Origin: Daucus carota subsp. sativus
Taxonomy: Eukaryota > Streptophyta > Magnoliopsida > Apiales > Apiaceae
Reading direction: 5' to 3'
Assembly (NCBI RefSeq): GCF_001625215.2
Contig: NC_030381.2
Location: forward strand, 1,389,131 to 1,453,130
Length of the DNA: 64,000 nt
Shown: one piece after another, positions 47,801 to 64,000 of the stretch
Position numbering within the stretch: the stretch's first letter is position 1
Layout of the letters: each line of letters begins with the position of its first letter
The notes under the pieces: generated by a model
What the model saw: only the letters and a program-made list of their open reading frames with translations
Databases searched by the model: none
Told to the model about the DNA's origin: nothing
Position numbers and translations under genes: made by a program

Positions 47801-50640
47801 TTTTTATTTTTTTTGACCGATCTCGGGTCAAATTTTATAAATACTACGATAAAAATTTATTTTAGTAATAATTAAATGTATAAGAATAAATATTATATAT
47901 ATTTATATGTTATTACGGTATATTTATCTGTCGAAATTCTGATGTGCCCTGTTAAATAATTTTTATTAAGCAATTTTTACCCCATACATAAATTTATGTT
48001 GGGATTTATCTATAATATAATGAGTGATTGACTGTGGATTGTTATTTTGATATTATGATGTTAACTACCAAATCATGACTTGGATCGAGTTGACCAGAGA
48101 ATGTGATCAAACACATGATTAGACCACATTATCATGCAGTTTAAACAGTTAATATATAATTCATTAAGTTAATACCTAAAATTTTATTAAAACCGGTGAA
48201 ATATGTTTGACTATGATTTATGCAAGCAGTGATGCAAATCAGTCGATAAGTACTATTCGAAGATATCTATATGCTAAAACAATGTGCAGCACTTAAAAAT
48301 AATCCGTTGATCGAATTTTAAACAGCGTATAATTACGTAACATGTGCAATGGAATATGTCGATTTTCCAGTGATATTGACCAGCTCTAAACCTTCAACTG
48401 ATTCTTAAAATACTCGATTTAGGAATATCACTCATTATTAGTCACGATTTATTTTTCAGTTAATATTTATCTGCAATGATCGCCGCCGACTCATTACACG
48501 ACAAAAAAGGTGTTAGTTTTTCTTGTTAATAAACAGTTGACACAAAAAAACGAATTTGACTACAAACATATCTTCGTAACTTAAATCAAGTGAATCCAAC
48601 TTTTCTTGTGATCACTGAAAATAATTTTTCTTTTCTTGTCCTATATAATTTTAATATCTAATTTGTACTTGGCACACTATCACTGGCATACACCTTTTTA
48701 TAAAATGTAAATAATCGACATCTCATAAAAATATTCGGATATTATTATTATTTAGACCTATTTCGTTCTGTAATAAAAAAAGTTATAATAATGAACTTTT
48801 TTTTTTGCTAAATAATAATGAACTTTTGATGTAATAAGAATGAATAAATATTTTTTTTATGCAGGAAACCGCAGCTGCTGCTCTTTGAATGCGGACTGGG
48901 TAAACCCACGAGCTCACATAATACCCTCCAAATTACATAATTTAAGTTATTGTTAGCCAAGAAAGTGGACAGCGTGGCAAATGATTAGTTGCATTACAAT
49001 TTAAGGAAAAAGTTGAAACTTGTCTTATTGAATGGATAAAGCAGAGAGAATCAAAATAATCCCAGCTCTGAACAAGCTGGAGAATAGAATCAAAACCAAA
49101 AGGCTCATAAAAAATTAAACCAAAAGTGTTCAAATTAATTGCATCCTACTTCCTGCCGAGTTGTAAAGTTGTTAATTAATTAACGATCAAGTTCGATAAT
49201 TACAGCAATCTTAACTACTTTGCAGGCTTGGATGATTCCCAAAGGCCAGCTTCCCGCTGGAACGAACCACCTTTTTCGTTAAATAATCGTTCGTCCTTTG
49301 AAGAGACGCATTTTACTAAAATTTTGCCTGCGGCATGATTTATGAATCGGATATTCAGAATATAACACAGACGTATCTGATAAGTGTGGATAACGATATT
49401 TACTAATATTTGAGTGGAAAATTTTTATGTATAAATTTTTCATAAAATTAATAATTGATTCGACGTAAAATGCCAGGCAAATGATATGTATTGCAAATTT
49501 TTGATTATGAGTTGAGTAATAGCGAACGACTGATTTTCGATAAATTAACTACGCTCAGCATACATAATTCCAAATCATGTAATTGTCAAAAGTTAAAATG
49601 ACCGAGTTTAAACGCTATATTTGCTGGGATAGTACGAGTGTATAAATTGAAATTCGAAACTAATCGGTTGATATACTAATTCAGAATTGTTAGAAGATTT
49701 ATCGAAATTCTTTTGGATAAATAAGAGAATTCTAGTCAAATCAAAGTGTAATCAGGTTGAAATTTTTCTGAAAAATAATTAAAAACTTTAATAAACCGAG
49801 AAGTTTTAGAACTCTGGTGTATTTAATTCGTTATGAAAATATAATTTTCTCAACAAAAGCTTACTAATAGTCTCATTTATATTCTTGTTGGTGCATCCTC
49901 GTGAAACTACAACAACGGCCCATTGTAATGGCTGAAAATCTGGACTCCGACCTGTAACGGTATAGTAGAGGCCCAAACCAAAAGCTTTTAATTGTCTCGA
50001 TGATTTCTCCACACCGTAAGGTCTCGCTCAGCATGAACTTACTCTATCTCATTACTGGAGGCCCAAATGACCATAAGCATAACATCAAACAAAAATCCAT
50101 TGTCAAAACTATCCTGATCCTAGATTCAATTCTCGCTCTCCGGAGATCATTTAGGTTCAATTTTCGCTTACCAAGATTATTTAAGAACATATACAACACT
50201 ATAGTCCAGAGTGAGCTATACTCAAAAAGAAATAAGAAACAAGAAAAGTAGAATGGCAGTAAAGACAAGAGTGCCTGAAAACTGGAATTTATGACTAGGA
50301 CTTGAAACTTACAATAAATTCTTGACTAGCTCCAGGAAAAGTGAGCCAAAAATAAAGAAGAAATGAAAATTGTTGGTTCAATCTAGCAAATGAACTGCAC
50401 TGCAGCAAAATCAATTTAACCACATGTAATACAGATGACTCTCAATCTTACATCTCCACATGTATATATGGTAATGAATCTTGATTTTCAATATTAGAAA
50501 AGCATTTGACACCCCCAAATCCCCATCTAATATCTCTCAAAATGAAAACCACACCCAAATTAAATTGCTAAACTACATAAGAACGACACTTTCGAGAAGA
50601 GAAAGTGATCTTTCTGTTCTGTACACTTAAAATCGACACT

Positions 50641-57084
<6,444 letters not shown>

Positions 57085-58289
57085 CTTGTTCTTCTCTGTC
57101 CAAACACACAATTCAGACAGACCATTGTCAGAATCAAAGCTCCCGGAAAAACCCAACTGGCCGGAGCTTCCTAGGGTTCCGGTAAAGCTCAAATTTTTCA
57201 AGAACCAGCTCACAGAAACCCAAAAATTGCATTTCTTGAAGCCAAAAAATCAAAAAATAACCAAACCCCACCTCAAAAGGAACAATGCAGAAGGGTTCTA
57301 CAGATCCATCAAGTTGAGTTAAGATCTAAACTTTCTAAACAAAATTACAACATAAAAATCAGATCTTTTTTAATTATTTTTTTAGAAAAATAAACACATT
57401 GCAAGATCTTGGAGCTGGAAATGAAGTGATGGGGTCTCAAGATTTTGCTAGTAGGTCTGCTACAGGCAGCAAGAAGTGATGTAGAGATACAGAAAGTGTG
57501 TGTATAGATGGAGAGATAGAGAAAGGTTGGCTTTTTAATTTAGGTAGTGTAATCCAGCCACTTTTCTGCCTTTTGATGAGTGTCGGCCCTCCCCCGTGGG
57601 GCCAAGATTTTAACTTAATTAACTAACTTTTATATTTTTGCAATTTTTATTAATCAATGTTGCACTTTTGCTAATTTGTTTTTCTGTTTTAGTCAATAAT
57701 TATTTTCTGATTTGGAATATTAGTCACGATCTGGAATATAACAAGTGTATCTCTGTATACTTTTTCGTATCTCATATTCTTATTTTGATAAATATATATA
57801 TATTTAAGTTACTTTCAGTGCTCTCCATCATCTAAAAATTTACATGAACAAATAAACTTAAACGAAAATACATTATACAAATTATAGTTTATAATAAAAG
57901 AATACCAACTTTATTCCAAACTGATAAAGAAATAGTAAGACTCGAATCTAAAGTTGACAAAATCTAATGTTAGTACTTAATCAAGATTTACTTGACAAAT
58001 AAGACAAAGTAAAATAAATTCTGTCGGAAATATAAAAATGAGAAGGAATCTGAGGTTTTTTGGGCAAGAAAACAGAAAACAGGATAAAAATAAATAGAAA
58101 CAGTACACTACTTGTAAGTTGTAAGATGAGACTAGACAGAAGTCACAGAAGAAAGACATAAAAAAATATAAGAGCTGACAGACACTCTCATTTTTGTTTC
58201 TTTCTTCTTCCTATAATTCGTCGTTGGTCAGCTAATCTGGATCTGCTACTCGTTTTCTTTTGGTAGCATCCAAGAAACAACCTCTCTCA
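57085..58289. promoter_or_regulatory. ALE2 5' UTR and promoter region up to the LTR
   Basis: The leader and promoter of the minus-strand ALE2-like gene. 57,085-57,560 is probably transcribed leader, with pyrimidine-rich minus-strand sequence. Beyond it is AT-rich DNA with no recognised gene, ending at the edge of the copia LTR. Confidence 0.5.
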
Positions 58290-58763
58290 TGTTGGGAGTC
58301 ACAGTGAAAATCACAGCAACAATGTGTAGAGCAGTTATATTATATAAACAAGAGTAGGCCAACGAAACCACAACAATATAGCATGCACGAAGATCGTATA
58401 CACAATAATCAGTGACTGATAAATTACGAGAAAAGAAGAGAAAGGCGCACCTTACACCGTCGCTAGAATTAGTATACAGAACAGCTGAGTCGCCTAGCCC
58501 TTCGATGAAGACTAGACTGTTCTTGAAGTGATTATTGCCCCACTACGCTGTGATGGGTAGTCGCAATATCGCTCCCAGGATAAAACAGCACAGACCGAAC
58601 CGCTCACAGACACGAGTACGATCAACAGCGATCAACACCTCAGTTCGCCCGAGAACAGTATGTATATGTGTATATATCGGAGTAGATGGTGAGAGTGTAA
58701 GAGAGAAGAATGAGAATGGTGTTTGTGTTTTTCCCGTGCTACAACTCAAGTGTCGAGGCTCAC

Positions 58764-58771
58764 TATTTATA
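58764..58771 (-). promoter_or_regulatory. TATA box of the LTR promoter
   Basis: The element strand reads CACTATAAATAGTGAGCCTC, a strong TATA box inside a near-perfect palindrome. It faces toward the ALE2-like gene. Confidence 0.7.
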
Positions 58772-58798
58772 GTGAGGCCAAGGCACCAACACACCGTC

Positions 58799-59082
58799 CA
58801 GATTCATCTGTCCAGGTTCAATGAATCTGTATCTGTCAGACATTCTGACCAGATTCATTTGTCCAGGTTCAATGAATCTGTATCTGTCAAACATTCTGAC
58901 CAGATTCATTTGTCCAGGTTCAATGAATCTGTATCTGTCAGACATTCGGACCAGATTCATTTGTCCAGGTTCAATGAATCTGTATCTGTCAGATATACCG
59001 ACCAGATTCATTTGTCCAGATTCAATGAATCTGTATCTGTCAGATATACTGACCAGATTCATTTGTCCAGATTAAATGAATC
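58799..59082. repeat. 51-bp tandem array in the LTR, 5.6 copies
   Basis: Units start at 58799, 58850, 58901, 58952, 59003 and 59054 (partial). Each begins CAGATTCATTTGTCCAG, with a few base changes. Within a unit AGATTCAT and ATGAATCT are inverted, about 13 nt apart, so each unit can form a small hairpin. On the element strand the array lies upstream of the TATA box, in the U3 enhancer position. Confidence 0.95.
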
Positions 59083-59215
59083 ACATTCTCATTTCAAGCT
59101 CTTTCAAGCCACTGTATTCAACTCTATTTCTCAATGGATTTCACTAAGAAAATGTCCCGGAAATTACATCAAGAACATATTAAAAAATATGCTTTAAACT
59201 TTCCATTTTCTAACA

Positions 59216-59739
59216 ATCCCCCACAAATCCATATAGATATGCATATTAGTCCTCATCATGACTTGTTTTTCAGAGTAGGTACCCTTCCGGGTTTGAACCC
59301 TCCTAAGTCCCCTACTTCGATGGCTACCGGATATAGATGGATTGTTTCACCTTGAATCTCTATCCGTTGGGTGTAACCACACTCCATAGACGACGACAGG
59401 TCAAAGGCTATGGTGCCGATCTACGGCTTTGAGACATTAATGGTCGTGTCTCGATCCTGTTCGTCGAATGTTTCAAGGAATAACCCTTTCCTCTAATTGC
59501 GACCTCACAATTACATTCGCTTAGCTGGGCATCTCCAGAGATGTACTGCAACCATCTCGTCAAATGACTTGACCCCATTCAGAGTTCTAAAAACTCTTGC
59601 TATACTTGCAGTGTCAGTACCTTTTAGGTTTGCAGGGGATAGACTCAGATGCATAAGTATCTATATTGTAGTTAAAGGTACTACCGATCCACCCTTACAG
59701 CTTGTTTACCACATTGAATACACTTTGAGGGATCTCCTC
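59216..59739 (-). other. Copia spacer between pol stop and polypurine tract
   Basis: About 520 bp with no open frame on the element strand. It ends in the polypurine tract next to the 3' LTR. Confidence 0.7.
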
Positions 59740-62700
59740 TCAGATGTATTGGGTTCCCGCTGTAGATGAATCATGATGGGTTATCAGTCCCATCCCCAAC
59801 CTTGACTTAAGGACAACAGCATGCTCAAGCCCTTTAGTCAGTGGATCAGCTATGTTATCTTGAGTTCCAATGAACTCAATAGCAATAGTCCGATCAGACA
59901 CCAAACCCCTTATAGACTTAAGTCTAACTTGGATGTGTCTCTTTGTTTTAGCATTATACTTGACACTTCTGATCTTGTCGATAGTTGTACGGCTATCACA
60001 ATGAACAGAAATTGCCGGTAGCGGACGACTTACTACAGGTAACATAGACATGAGTCCATGTAACCATTCAGCCTCCGTACCCGTGGCATCCAATGCACAC
60101 AACTCGGCCTCAAATGTAGACCGAGTTACTATAGTCTGTCTAGTCGACTTCCAGGATACTGCTCCACCCGCAAGGGTAAACAGATATCCAGTCACTCCAT
60201 TGGAACCAGACTTCTTAGCTATCCAACTCGCATCACTATATCCCTCAAGCACACTAGGATATCTCCTGTAGTGCAACCCAAGATATATGGTGCCTTTCAG
60301 ATATCTAAGTACTCTATCTAGAGCATCCCAATGAGTTCTGTTTGGACAGCTTGTATATCTTGCTAACTTAGACACAGAATATGATATATCTGGTCTAGTA
60401 CCATTAGCAAGATATTGCAAACTACCAATAATCTGAGAATATCTTAACTGAGACACAGGTACACCTGAAGCATTCTTGATAAGAGCAACTTTAGGATCAT
60501 ATGGTGTACTAGCAATTCTACAATTTGAATAACCATACTTCTCAAGTATAGATTTCTCTATATAATGAGATTGTGACAAGGTTATTCCCTCAGTTGACTG
60601 AGTCAACTTGAGTCCAAGAATCACATTCGCCTCACCCATGTCCTTCATTTCAAAGTGTTTTTTCAAGAAATTCTTTGTCTCGTTAATAATCTCAATATTG
60701 GTTCCAAACAGTAGTATATCATCCACATACAAGCACAACACAATATGTTCATTTCCTTTAACCTTATAGTAGACACACTTGTCATTATCATTAACTATAA
60801 AATCAAAAGTCAAAACAGTGTCATCAAACTTTTTGTGCCAGTCTCTAGGTGCTTGTTTCAAGCCGTAGATGGATTTGACTAACTTACATACTTTGCTCTC
60901 ATTGCCAGATGCAACAAATCCCTCAGGCTGATCCATATAAATCTCTTCTTCAAGATCACCATGAAGAAAAGCTGTCTTTACATCCATTTGATGGATGATA
61001 AGACCATGTACGGAAGCCAATGCTACAAGCATTCGGATCGTTGTCAATCTTGCAACAGGAGAGTATGTATCAAAGTAGTCAATACCTTCTCTTTGCCTAA
61101 AACCTTTAGCAACCAATCTAGCTTTATACTTATCTATTGAGCCATCTGGTTTCATCTTCCTTTTGAAGATCCACCTACATCCTATAGTAGAACACCCAGG
61201 AGGGAGGTCAACCAACTCCCATGTTCCGTTAGAAACAATAGAGTCAATTTCACTCTTCACAGCGCCTTTCCAGTGCCTAGATTCCGAAGAATCCATGGCT
61301 TGTCGGAAAGTCAAAGGTTCGTCCTCGACATTGTAAGTGATAAAATCACTTCCAAAGTCCTTAACTACCTTTGCACGCTTGCTCCTTCTAGGTTCCTCAA
61401 CTTCATTAGGAGTAGAGCTACTAGTAGGATCTGCCCCCACATTTGTCATCTTTTCCACATGATCGGGAATAGAACTAGATGTGTGAGTAGGATCAACACT
61501 AGAAGAACTTTGAGGTATACCAGTCTTCATAGGGAAGACATCCTCAAAGAATGTTGCATCACGAAACTCAACTATCGTGTTTGCCACTATACCATCTATG
61601 TCAGATTTTAATACTAAAAATCTCATAGCTGTAGTGGTTTCGAGATAGCCCAGAAAGATACAATCAACAGTTTTCGGCCCTAGTTTCTTTCTCTTGTGTT
61701 CAGGGACAAGTACCTTCGCAAGGCACCCCCACACACGAAGATACTTTAGACTAGTTTTCCTGCCTTTCCATAATTCGTAAGGTGTCTTGTCCATATGTTT
61801 CAGAGGGACTCTATTCAGAATATGGCAAGCCGTATTCAGAGCCTCCCCCCACATGTACTTGGGCAACCCCGAATTAATCAACATACTGTTAATCATATCT
61901 TTAAAAGTTCTGTTCTTTCGTTCTGCCACCCCATTAGACTCAGGTGTATATGGTGGAGTCACCTCATGAATTATACCATTGCTCTTGCAAAATTCATTAA
62001 AGGTGTTTCCCGTATATTCACCACCTCTATCAGATCTCAAACGTTTAAGTACTTTACCAGTTTGTGTTTCAACTTCAGTTTTAAATCTAATGAATTTTTC
62101 AAGTGCTTCATCTTTATGTTTAAGAAAATAAACATAACAATATCTACTACAATCATCTATAAAGGTAATGAAATATCTACAGTGTTCCTTAGTCAACACA
62201 CCACCAAATTCACATATGTCCGAGTGCACTAAATCTAACAAGTCAGAATCCCTAACCACACTATGAAAAGGTTTCCTTGTTAGTTTAGCTGTCACACATA
62301 CTTGACATTTAGTTTTCTTATCAATGGCATGCTTTGGAATCAACTCTAAGTTCATCATATTCTTTAGAGCACCAAAATTTAAATGACCAAGCCTAGAGTG
62401 CCACAAATCGGATGATTCAATATTATTAACAGAAGGAGAAGCAATATCATTAATAAAACCGCCTAAAACAGGCTCCACATTTATTAAAAACAAGCCGTCT
62501 GACAAGTAGCCCTTGCCAAAAAACACACCAGTCTGAGTAATAACTACTTTATTACACTTTAAAGAAAGTTCAAAGCCATTTTTAACTAAACAACTTCCAC
62601 TAATAATATTTCTACGAATCTCGGGAACATGATGCACTCTAGTAAGGGATAGAACACGCCCTGAAGCAAACTTCAGGTCCACGTTTCCTATTCCACGAAC

Positions 62701-63858
62701 TTGAGCCGCACTAGCATTCCCCATCGTCACTGTCATCCCATGAGCCTGTTGATAAGATACAAACAGAGTAATATCAGCACAAATGTGCACATTAGCTCCC
62801 GTATCAATCAACCACTCATTAGACAGAGTAGTGGAAAATAGTACAGGGTTGTACTTAACATACCCGTCATTGGTTTCAGAAGCAACAGCCTCACCAACAA
62901 CCATGTTAAGCACAGGCCCATCAGTGGTTCCAAGCACAGTATTTGCTTGTGCTACCACCTCAGCTTTCTTAGCTTTCTTTACAGGACAGTCCTTACTCCA
63001 ATGACCAACCTGTCCACAAGACCAACATGGTTTGTTGGCCTTTGATTTCTTAGCCTTGCCCTTGTCAGTTTTGGGCTTAGTGTTCACCTTCTTAGCGACA
63101 GACTTTCTTTTCTGTCCCACAGTCACTACATTGACCTTCGAGCTACCAGATTCAGTTGGCATCACATGTCCCTGTTTGGACTTGTGCTGCTCCTGCACAG
63201 AGATGTCCAGCATCAGGTTAGTCCAAGTGATCTCTCCCTTCTGTCTTTTCAGGGAGAGTGCAAACTCTTCCCAAGACTTAGGGAGCTTTTCAATCACAGA
63301 CATAACCAAAAACTTTTCAGGAAGGTCCATTCCGGACTCCTTCAAAGCATGCACCAACGTCTCAAACTCATGCACCTGCTCAGTCATGGATTTTGTATCC
63401 ACCAGTTTGAAGTCCAGGAACTTAGCCACAGAATACTTTTCTAACCCTTGCGAGTCAGTATTGTGTGTCTGATCAAGCTTCTCCCACAAGGTCTTAGCAG
63501 TGTAGGAGTCAGATGAGTAAACATCGAACAAAGTGTTCGTTAAGGCTGCTAGTATAGCAGCCCTAGCCACCCCATCCTTTTCCTCCCACATAGCATATGC
63601 CTTAAGGGTTTCAGCCTTTTCCTGTACCACAACTGGTTTTTCATACTGCAACACCGGCCACAGACCCTTAACCGTAAGCCACAGTTTCATCTTTTTCTGC
63701 CAACGAGAAAAAGAAACTCCCCCACCGAATTTATCAGGAATACCTGATAAATCAATGGGCTGTGGAAAACGATACGTAGTCCAATCGATGTTACTAGTAA
63801 CACCAGACCCAGAACCAGCACCACCACCAACAACAGAATCCGCAATCTCATTAACCAT
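59740..63858 (-). CDS. Ty1/copia gag-pol polyprotein, 1372 aa, intact
   Basis: A single open frame carries the full set of copia functions. In order they are: a gag region (UBN2-like, about 30-245); a zinc knuckle CWSCGQVGHWSKDC (278-291); an aspartic protease with WLIDTGANVHIC (DTG 352-354); a GAG-pre-integrase segment (LWHSRLGHLNFGALKN); an integrase with catalytic Asp547, Asp610 and Glu646 (35 residues between the last two); reverse transcriptase with LYVDDILLFG; and RNase H near the C-terminus (YSDASW, HCDSRTT). The order integrase before reverse transcriptase marks Ty1/copia. There are no stops or frameshifts, so the copy is recent and may still be able to move. Confidence 0.95.
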   Translation of the reverse strand: MVNEIADSVVGGGAGSGSGVTSNIDWTTYRFPQPIDLSGIPDKFGGGVSFSRWQKKMKLWLTVKGLWPVLQYEKPVVVQEKAETLKAYAMWEEKDGVARAAILAALTNTLFDVYSSDSYTAKTLWEKLDQTHNTDSQGLEKYSVAKFLDFKLVDTKSMTEQVHEFETLVHALKESGMDLPEKFLVMSVIEKLPKSWEEFALSLKRQKGEITWTNLMLDISVQEQHKSKQGHVMPTESGSSKVNVVTVGQKRKSVAKKVNTKPKTDKGKAKKSKANKPCWSCGQVGHWSKDCPVKKAKKAEVVAQANTVLGTTDGPVLNMVVGEAVASETNDGYVKYNPVLFSTTLSNEWLIDTGANVHICADITLFVSYQQAHGMTVTMGNASAAQVRGIGNVDLKFASGRVLSLTRVHHVPEIRRNIISGSCLVKNGFELSLKCNKVVITQTGVFFGKGYLSDGLFLINVEPVLGGFINDIASPSVNNIESSDLWHSRLGHLNFGALKNMMNLELIPKHAIDKKTKCQVCVTAKLTRKPFHSVVRDSDLLDLVHSDICEFGGVLTKEHCRYFITFIDDCSRYCYVYFLKHKDEALEKFIRFKTEVETQTGKVLKRLRSDRGGEYTGNTFNEFCKSNGIIHEVTPPYTPESNGVAERKNRTFKDMINSMLINSGLPKYMWGEALNTACHILNRVPLKHMDKTPYELWKGRKTSLKYLRVWGCLAKVLVPEHKRKKLGPKTVDCIFLGYLETTTAMRFLVLKSDIDGIVANTIVEFRDATFFEDVFPMKTGIPQSSSSVDPTHTSSSIPDHVEKMTNVGADPTSSSTPNEVEEPRRSKRAKVVKDFGSDFITYNVEDEPLTFRQAMDSSESRHWKGAVKSEIDSIVSNGTWELVDLPPGCSTIGCRWIFKRKMKPDGSIDKYKARLVAKGFRQREGIDYFDTYSPVARLTTIRMLVALASVHGLIIHQMDVKTAFLHGDLEEEIYMDQPEGFVASGNESKVCKLVKSIYGLKQAPRDWHKKFDDTVLTFDFIVNDNDKCVYYKVKGNEHIVLCLYVDDILLFGTNIEIINETKNFLKKHFEMKDMGEANVILGLKLTQSTEGITLSQSHYIEKSILEKYGYSNCRIASTPYDPKVALIKNASGVPVSQLRYSQIIGSLQYLANGTRPDISYSVSKLARYTSCPNRTHWDALDRVLRYLKGTIYLGLHYRRYPSVLEGYSDASWIAKKSGSNGVTGYLFTLAGGAVSWKSTRQTIVTRSTFEAELCALDATGTEAEWLHGLMSMLPVVSRPLPAISVHCDSRTTIDKIRSVKYNAKTKRHIQVRLKSIRGLVSDRTIAIEFIGTQDNIADPLTKGLEHAVVLKSRLGMGLITHHDSSTAGTQYI

Positions 63859-63898
63859 CTTGCTTACTACACAATATAACAGATAATCACTTCAAGAT

Positions 63899-64000
63899 TG
63901 TTGGGAGTCACAGTGAAAATCACAGCAACAATGTGTAGAGCAGTTATATTATATAAACAAGAGTAGGCCAACGAAACCACAACAATATAGCATGCACGAA
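63899..64000 (-). mobile_element. 5' LTR of the copia element, cut by the window edge
   Basis: It begins TGTTGGGAGTCACAGTG on the plus strand and matches 58290-58391 across all the visible bases. The start codon of gag-pol is only 40 bases away. The rest of the LTR and the outer target duplication lie beyond the window. Confidence 0.93.

Larger units (their letters stand above)
43964..50640. other. Long repeat-rich intergenic stretch and ALE2 3' flank
   Basis: AT-rich DNA with the 60-bp tandem duplication (44401-44520) and a Stowaway-like MITE (44633-44881). Two plus-strand islands (48865-48899 after ATGCAG, and from 49226 after TTTGCAG) are less AT-rich and have splice-like edges but no coding frame I can support. 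The part just below 50640 is the ALE2 3' UTR side. Confidence 0.45.
58290..59215 (-). mobile_element. 3' LTR of the Ty1/copia element, 926 bp
   Basis: On the plus strand it starts TGTTGGGAGTCAC and ends TAACA, so on the element strand it runs from TG to CA. Its first 102 bases are repeated at 63899-64000 with no difference seen. The polypurine tract TGTGGGGGAT (element strand) abuts its inner end at 59216-59225. It contains a TATA box and a 51-bp tandem array. Confidence 0.92.

Noticed and set aside
41232..48899. Joining the islands at 41232-41313 and 48865-48899 into one protein
   Set aside because: It would need a 7.5-kb intron and gives only a short tail with no known match.
58799..59082. 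Regular repeats that might suggest a CRISPR array
   Set aside because: Units are head-to-tail without unique spacers, in a plant LTR.
58535..59197. A 220-codon plus-strand open frame with a repeated QIHLSRFNESVSVRHSD motif
   Set aside because: It is a by-product of the 51-bp tandem array (51 is divisible by three), lies antisense in the LTR, and the other strand is open for the same reason.
59821..63886. Several plus-strand open frames of 60-146 codons
   Set aside because: All are antisense shadows of the intact copia gag-pol frame.

Overview
The window is nuclear DNA of a flowering plant, most likely a eudicot. The genes are short exons split by AT-rich GT..AG introns. They encode plant-specific products: a GDSL esterase/lipase, a TON1-recruiting-motif protein, chloroplast proteins, a YUCCA auxin enzyme and an ALE2-type receptor kinase. 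The spaces between them are full of small TIR elements, a Helitron and a Ty1/copia LTR retrotransposon. An asterid such as Apiaceae is possible but not shown.

Layout: 1-5,800 holds a lone mitochondrial-type CPN60 exon, a non-autonomous Helitron (2867-4141), foldback repeats built on ATTGCAGTAT, and a Stowaway-like MITE. 5,869-7,466 (-) is a complete five-exon GDSL esterase/lipase. 8,244-8,984 is a Mutator-like MITE with a perfect 9-bp duplication. 9,720-10,300 has exon-like pieces of an unrecognised gene beside a hAT-like MITE. 11,228-15,016 (-) is a TRM/DUF4378 gene with an in-frame stop at codon 20. 16,350-17,576 is a larger Mutator-like foldback element. 21,588-25,753 (-) is an eight-exon gene for a 759-residue protein I do not recognise. 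26,386-26,486 (+) is a frameshifted last exon of photosystem I psaE. 27,817-29,851 (-) is an LPA1-like chloroplast membrane protein. 30,854-33,827 (-) is a plastid GRXS12/C5-type glutaredoxin. 38,179-39,550 (-) is a YUCCA flavin monooxygenase. About 10 kb of repeat-rich intergenic DNA follows. 50,641-57,084 (-) is an ALE2-like receptor kinase (772 aa, nine exons). From 58,290 to beyond the window end there is a nearly complete Ty1/copia element with an intact 1372-codon gag-pol.

How the genes relate: plant neighbours are not an operon. From memory, however, the order GDSL - TRM - psaE - LPA1-like - glutaredoxin - YUCCA matches Arabidopsis At4g28780, 28760, 28750, 28740, 28730 and 28720, and ALE2 lies near the TRM17/PSAE2/GRXS12 paralogues on chromosome 2 (At2g20240-20300). 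The window therefore looks like an ancestral block, with psaE decayed in place.

I assembled every multi-exon model by hand from splice sites and checked that reading phase is kept across all junctions. I found no convincing tRNA, rRNA or CRISPR, and no clearly new multi-gene system. The most unusual items are the nonsense codon in the TRM gene, the in-place psaE relic, the Helitron sitting in the centre of a palindrome, and the LTR retrotransposon just upstream of ALE2 with no ordinary primer-binding site.
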